From: Rubrobacter sp.
Lineage (GTDB): Bacteria > Actinomycetota > Rubrobacteria > Rubrobacterales > Rubrobacteraceae
DNA length: 5,179 nt
NCBI GenBank assembly: GCA_019247245.1
Contig: JAFAPF010000327.1
Location: 1-5,179 of the forward strand
Direction of reading: 5' to 3'
This document shows, in pieces, positions 3,713 through 5,179 of the stretch; the stretch's first letter is position 1, and every line of letters starts with the position of its first letter. Both the position numbers and the translations under genes were made by a program. The notes under the pieces are model-generated. The model was not told where the DNA came from, ran no database searches, and saw only the letters and a list, made by a program, of their open reading frames with translations.

Positions 3713-5179
3713 TGTCTGGTTAATCCTAAGTACAAGAAGCCGCGCTGATGTACCAAAAACGACCCAGCGTGTTGAAAAACTCCTCGATAGGGCCAAGAGC
3801 GCTCTGTAGGGTGCTCCCGGGTGCCGCTGTTCTTATGGGCTATAGCGGAGGGCGCCGGGCGCAGGGCCACCGCCTGTGCCGGCTTCTTCGGTCCGCGGCC
3901 TCCGAAGGCGAGCAGGCGCTTCACGTTCTGCCCCGAGGCGATCAGCAAAGCTTCTTTGTTCACCTTTTCTAGGTTCCTGAGCCTGAACCTGACCATCCCG
4001 TGCCACTCTTTAGCCTCCCCAAAAAGCGGCTCGACCCACACCGCCCGTTTGCGCAGCGCCTTCTCGTAGGGATAGGTGCCCCGGTATGCCCGCACCCGTT
4101 CCACGTACTCCTCGTTCGGGTAGCGGTTGACGTTGCGCGCGCCCTCGCGCGGCGTGCACCTCTCTTTGAGCGGGCAACCCCGGCAAGCAGAGGTATCCGC
4201 TCGGTACCTTATGCCTTTGCCGCTCTTGCCGGCCCGATGCAGTTCTTCGCCCGCCGGGCACAGGTAGAGGTCCCTCTTCGGGTCATAGACGAACTCCGTT
4301 TTGCCGAAGAAGGCCTCGCCCTTGCCACCGCTCTCGTGCAGCGCGACATACGCCCGGATGTTGGCACTTTCTATCGCCCCAACGTTCTCCGCGGTACCGT
4401 ACTTGGCGTCCCCGGTTACCTGACGAGGCCACGAGCGCCAGCGGAAGGCGGTCCTCCAAAGCAAGTCGAGCATGGGGCGGTTCTCGGTTACCTCCGAGGG
4501 AGTGACCAGGACGTTTAGGATCACCCGCGCCTTGCCCCCGTCCACCACGTAGTGGGCTTGGTAGCCGAGTTTGGTCTCGCCCCCGCTTCCGAGGCGCATA
4601 GGAGTGGCGTCGGGGTCCGTGGTGCTCACCAAGCGGTCGGCGGTCCTCGCGCGCGCTCCGGAGCTGAAGGCGCGCTCCTGCCTGCCGTCGCGCGAGATCC
4701 AGTCCTCGCTCCGAACATTGTCCTCTTTGAGGCGCTCCTCCCCGGCCGTGGGCAGGGCGCCGGCAACCGATGTATCGGGGCTCGGGTGTGGCACGGCGAA
4801 GTCCTCGATCTCTTGGTTGGCGGTCTCCTCGAAGAGCTCTTCGAGGTGGTTCTCGGCTATGGATCGCGAGCGGAGGCCGTCCACGTCCGCGTTGGCTTCG
4901 ACCTTGGTGGAGTCGAAGTAAAGCTCCTCGCCCCACACCAGCCCCGCCTCGAAGCACTCTTCCACGATCCTCTCGAAGAAGCGCCTAAAGGTCCTAAGAC
5001 CGCCGTAGCGCTCGCGGATGCGGCTGAGGCTGGAGTGGTCCGGCAGGGGTTCGTCGAGGTCGTAGCCCAAGAACCAGCGGATGCTCAAGCGGTCGGCCGC
5101 GACCTCCATGAGCCGCCGCTCCGAGCGGATGTCCTCGAAGAACATCACCAGCTGCAGACGAAAGAAGACGACCGGATCG
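3697..5179 (-). CDS. IS1182-family transposase, N-terminus cut by the window edge
   Basis: A DDE transposase that cuts and moves its insertion sequence. The frame is open to the right edge: DPVVFFRLQL precedes the GTG at 5146-5148 and matches the usual family N-terminal block, so the true start lies outside the window. Visible blocks, numbered from that GTG: MFFEDIRSERRLM, then RWFLGYDLDEPLPDHSS (residues 24-40); catalytic D79 in LYFDSTKVEANA; D247 in VTGDAKYGT; a Cys cluster C297/C322/C325/C331; and E373 or E378 in WVEPLFGEAKEWHG, followed by RNLEKVNKEALL. No internal stop is seen, so the visible part could be active. It is notably more G+C-rich than the DNA to its left. The C-terminus is odd: the frame does not stop before the element's end but runs through the terminal repeat into the flanking DNA, overlapping the last 16 bp of the phosphoesterase gene on the opposite strand. 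Confidence 0.93.
   Translation of the reverse strand, partial: DPVVFFRLQLVMFFEDIRSERRLMEVAADRLSIRWFLGYDLDEPLPDHSSLSRIRERYGGLRTFRRFFERIVEECFEAGLVWGEELYFDSTKVEANADVDGLRSRSIAENHLEELFEETANQEIEDFAVPHPSPDTSVAGALPTAGEERLKEDNVRSEDWISRDGRQERAFSSGARARTADRLVSTTDPDATPMRLGSGGETKLGYQAHYVVDGGKARVILNVLVTPSEVTENRPMLDLLWRTAFRWRSWPRQVTGDAKYGTAENVGAIESANIRAYVALHESGGKGEAFFGKTEFVYDPKRDLYLCPAGEELHRAGKSGKGIRYRADTSACRGCPLKERCTPREGARNVNRYPNEEYVERVRAYRGTYPYEKALRKRAVWVEPLFGEAKEWHGMVRFRLRNLEKVNKEALLIASGQNVKRLLAFGGRGPKKPAQAVALRPAPSAIAHKNSGTREHPTERSWPYRGVFQHAGSFLVHQRGFLYLGLTRHHLVL
3765..3783. repeat. Probable terminal inverted repeat of the IS (transposase 3' side)
   Basis: On the minus strand this reads GGAGTTTTTCAACACGCTG, which resembles the GAGTTTTTCAACA-type ends common among IS1182-family and related elements. 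It lies on the 3' side of the transposase and at the point where the high-G+C element gives way to the flank. The partner repeat is outside the window, so it cannot be confirmed here. Confidence 0.6.
3765..5179 (-). mobile_element. IS1182-family insertion sequence, one end only
   Basis: The element is inferred from the transposase plus a terminal-repeat-like sequence at 3765-3783. Its other end and any target duplication lie beyond the window. The inserted end is 52 nt downstream of the phosphoesterase stop codon, so that gene was not interrupted. The exact boundary is an estimate within a few bases. Confidence 0.75.

Noticed and set aside
3748..4988. Long plus-strand and alternative minus-strand frames across the IS
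   Set aside because: They are by-products of G+C-rich transposase coding sequence, Arg/Ala/Pro-rich and without motifs.
1..5179. CRISPR array, tRNA or rRNA genes, riboswitch
   Set aside because: I see no regularly spaced repeats with unique spacers, no tRNA-like cloverleaf or rRNA sequence, and no known riboswitch signature.

Overview
The window looks like chromosomal or plasmid DNA of a high-GC Gram-positive bacterium, most likely an actinomycete of the Rubrobacter type. That is an inference from the style of the IS1182-family transposase and of the small zinc-ribbon and membrane proteins; there is no rRNA or other taxonomic marker. Base composition is uneven: a sample line inside the transposase (4141-4200) is about 70% G+C, while a sample line in the left half (1441-1500) is about 45%. 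The left half therefore looks like accessory or decaying DNA.

Layout. Positions 1-420 hold no confident gene, only a possible decayed minus-strand frame (about 126-371) and two hairpins that share the arm TCGGAG/CTCCGA. Positions 428-805 (+) encode a small CxC...CxC protein of unknown function, followed by a hairpin. Positions 1030-1429 (+) are a four-helix membrane protein gene broken by one frameshift inside a (TA)4 tract. Positions 1573-1943 (-) are a DUF805 membrane protein gene with three separate lesions: the expected start codon reads ATA, there is a frameshift near an A run, and a conserved Trp codon has become TAG. Positions 2085-2132 carry two perfect 24-bp tandem repeats, each containing a dyad. 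Positions 2204-3712 (+) encode a secreted, membrane-anchored phosphoesterase of the acid phosphatase/phospholipase C superfamily. From about 3765 to the right edge lies one end of an IS1182-family insertion sequence. Its transposase is on the minus strand, is cut by the window edge, and reads out of the element into the flanking DNA.

How it fits together. The phosphoesterase is the only complete, clearly functional-looking enzyme here. It is probably transcribed alone from the region holding the tandem repeats and would act outside the cytoplasmic membrane on phosphate esters. Its left neighbours are two certain pseudogenes and one suspected one, and on its right it is abutted by a mobile element. 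The picture is of an IS-associated, eroding locus in which the phosphoesterase has been kept. I do not see a clear new multi-gene system. The most notable signals are the repeat array upstream of the phosphatase, the TA-tract frameshift that one dinucleotide unit would repair, and the transposase frame running through its own terminal repeat.
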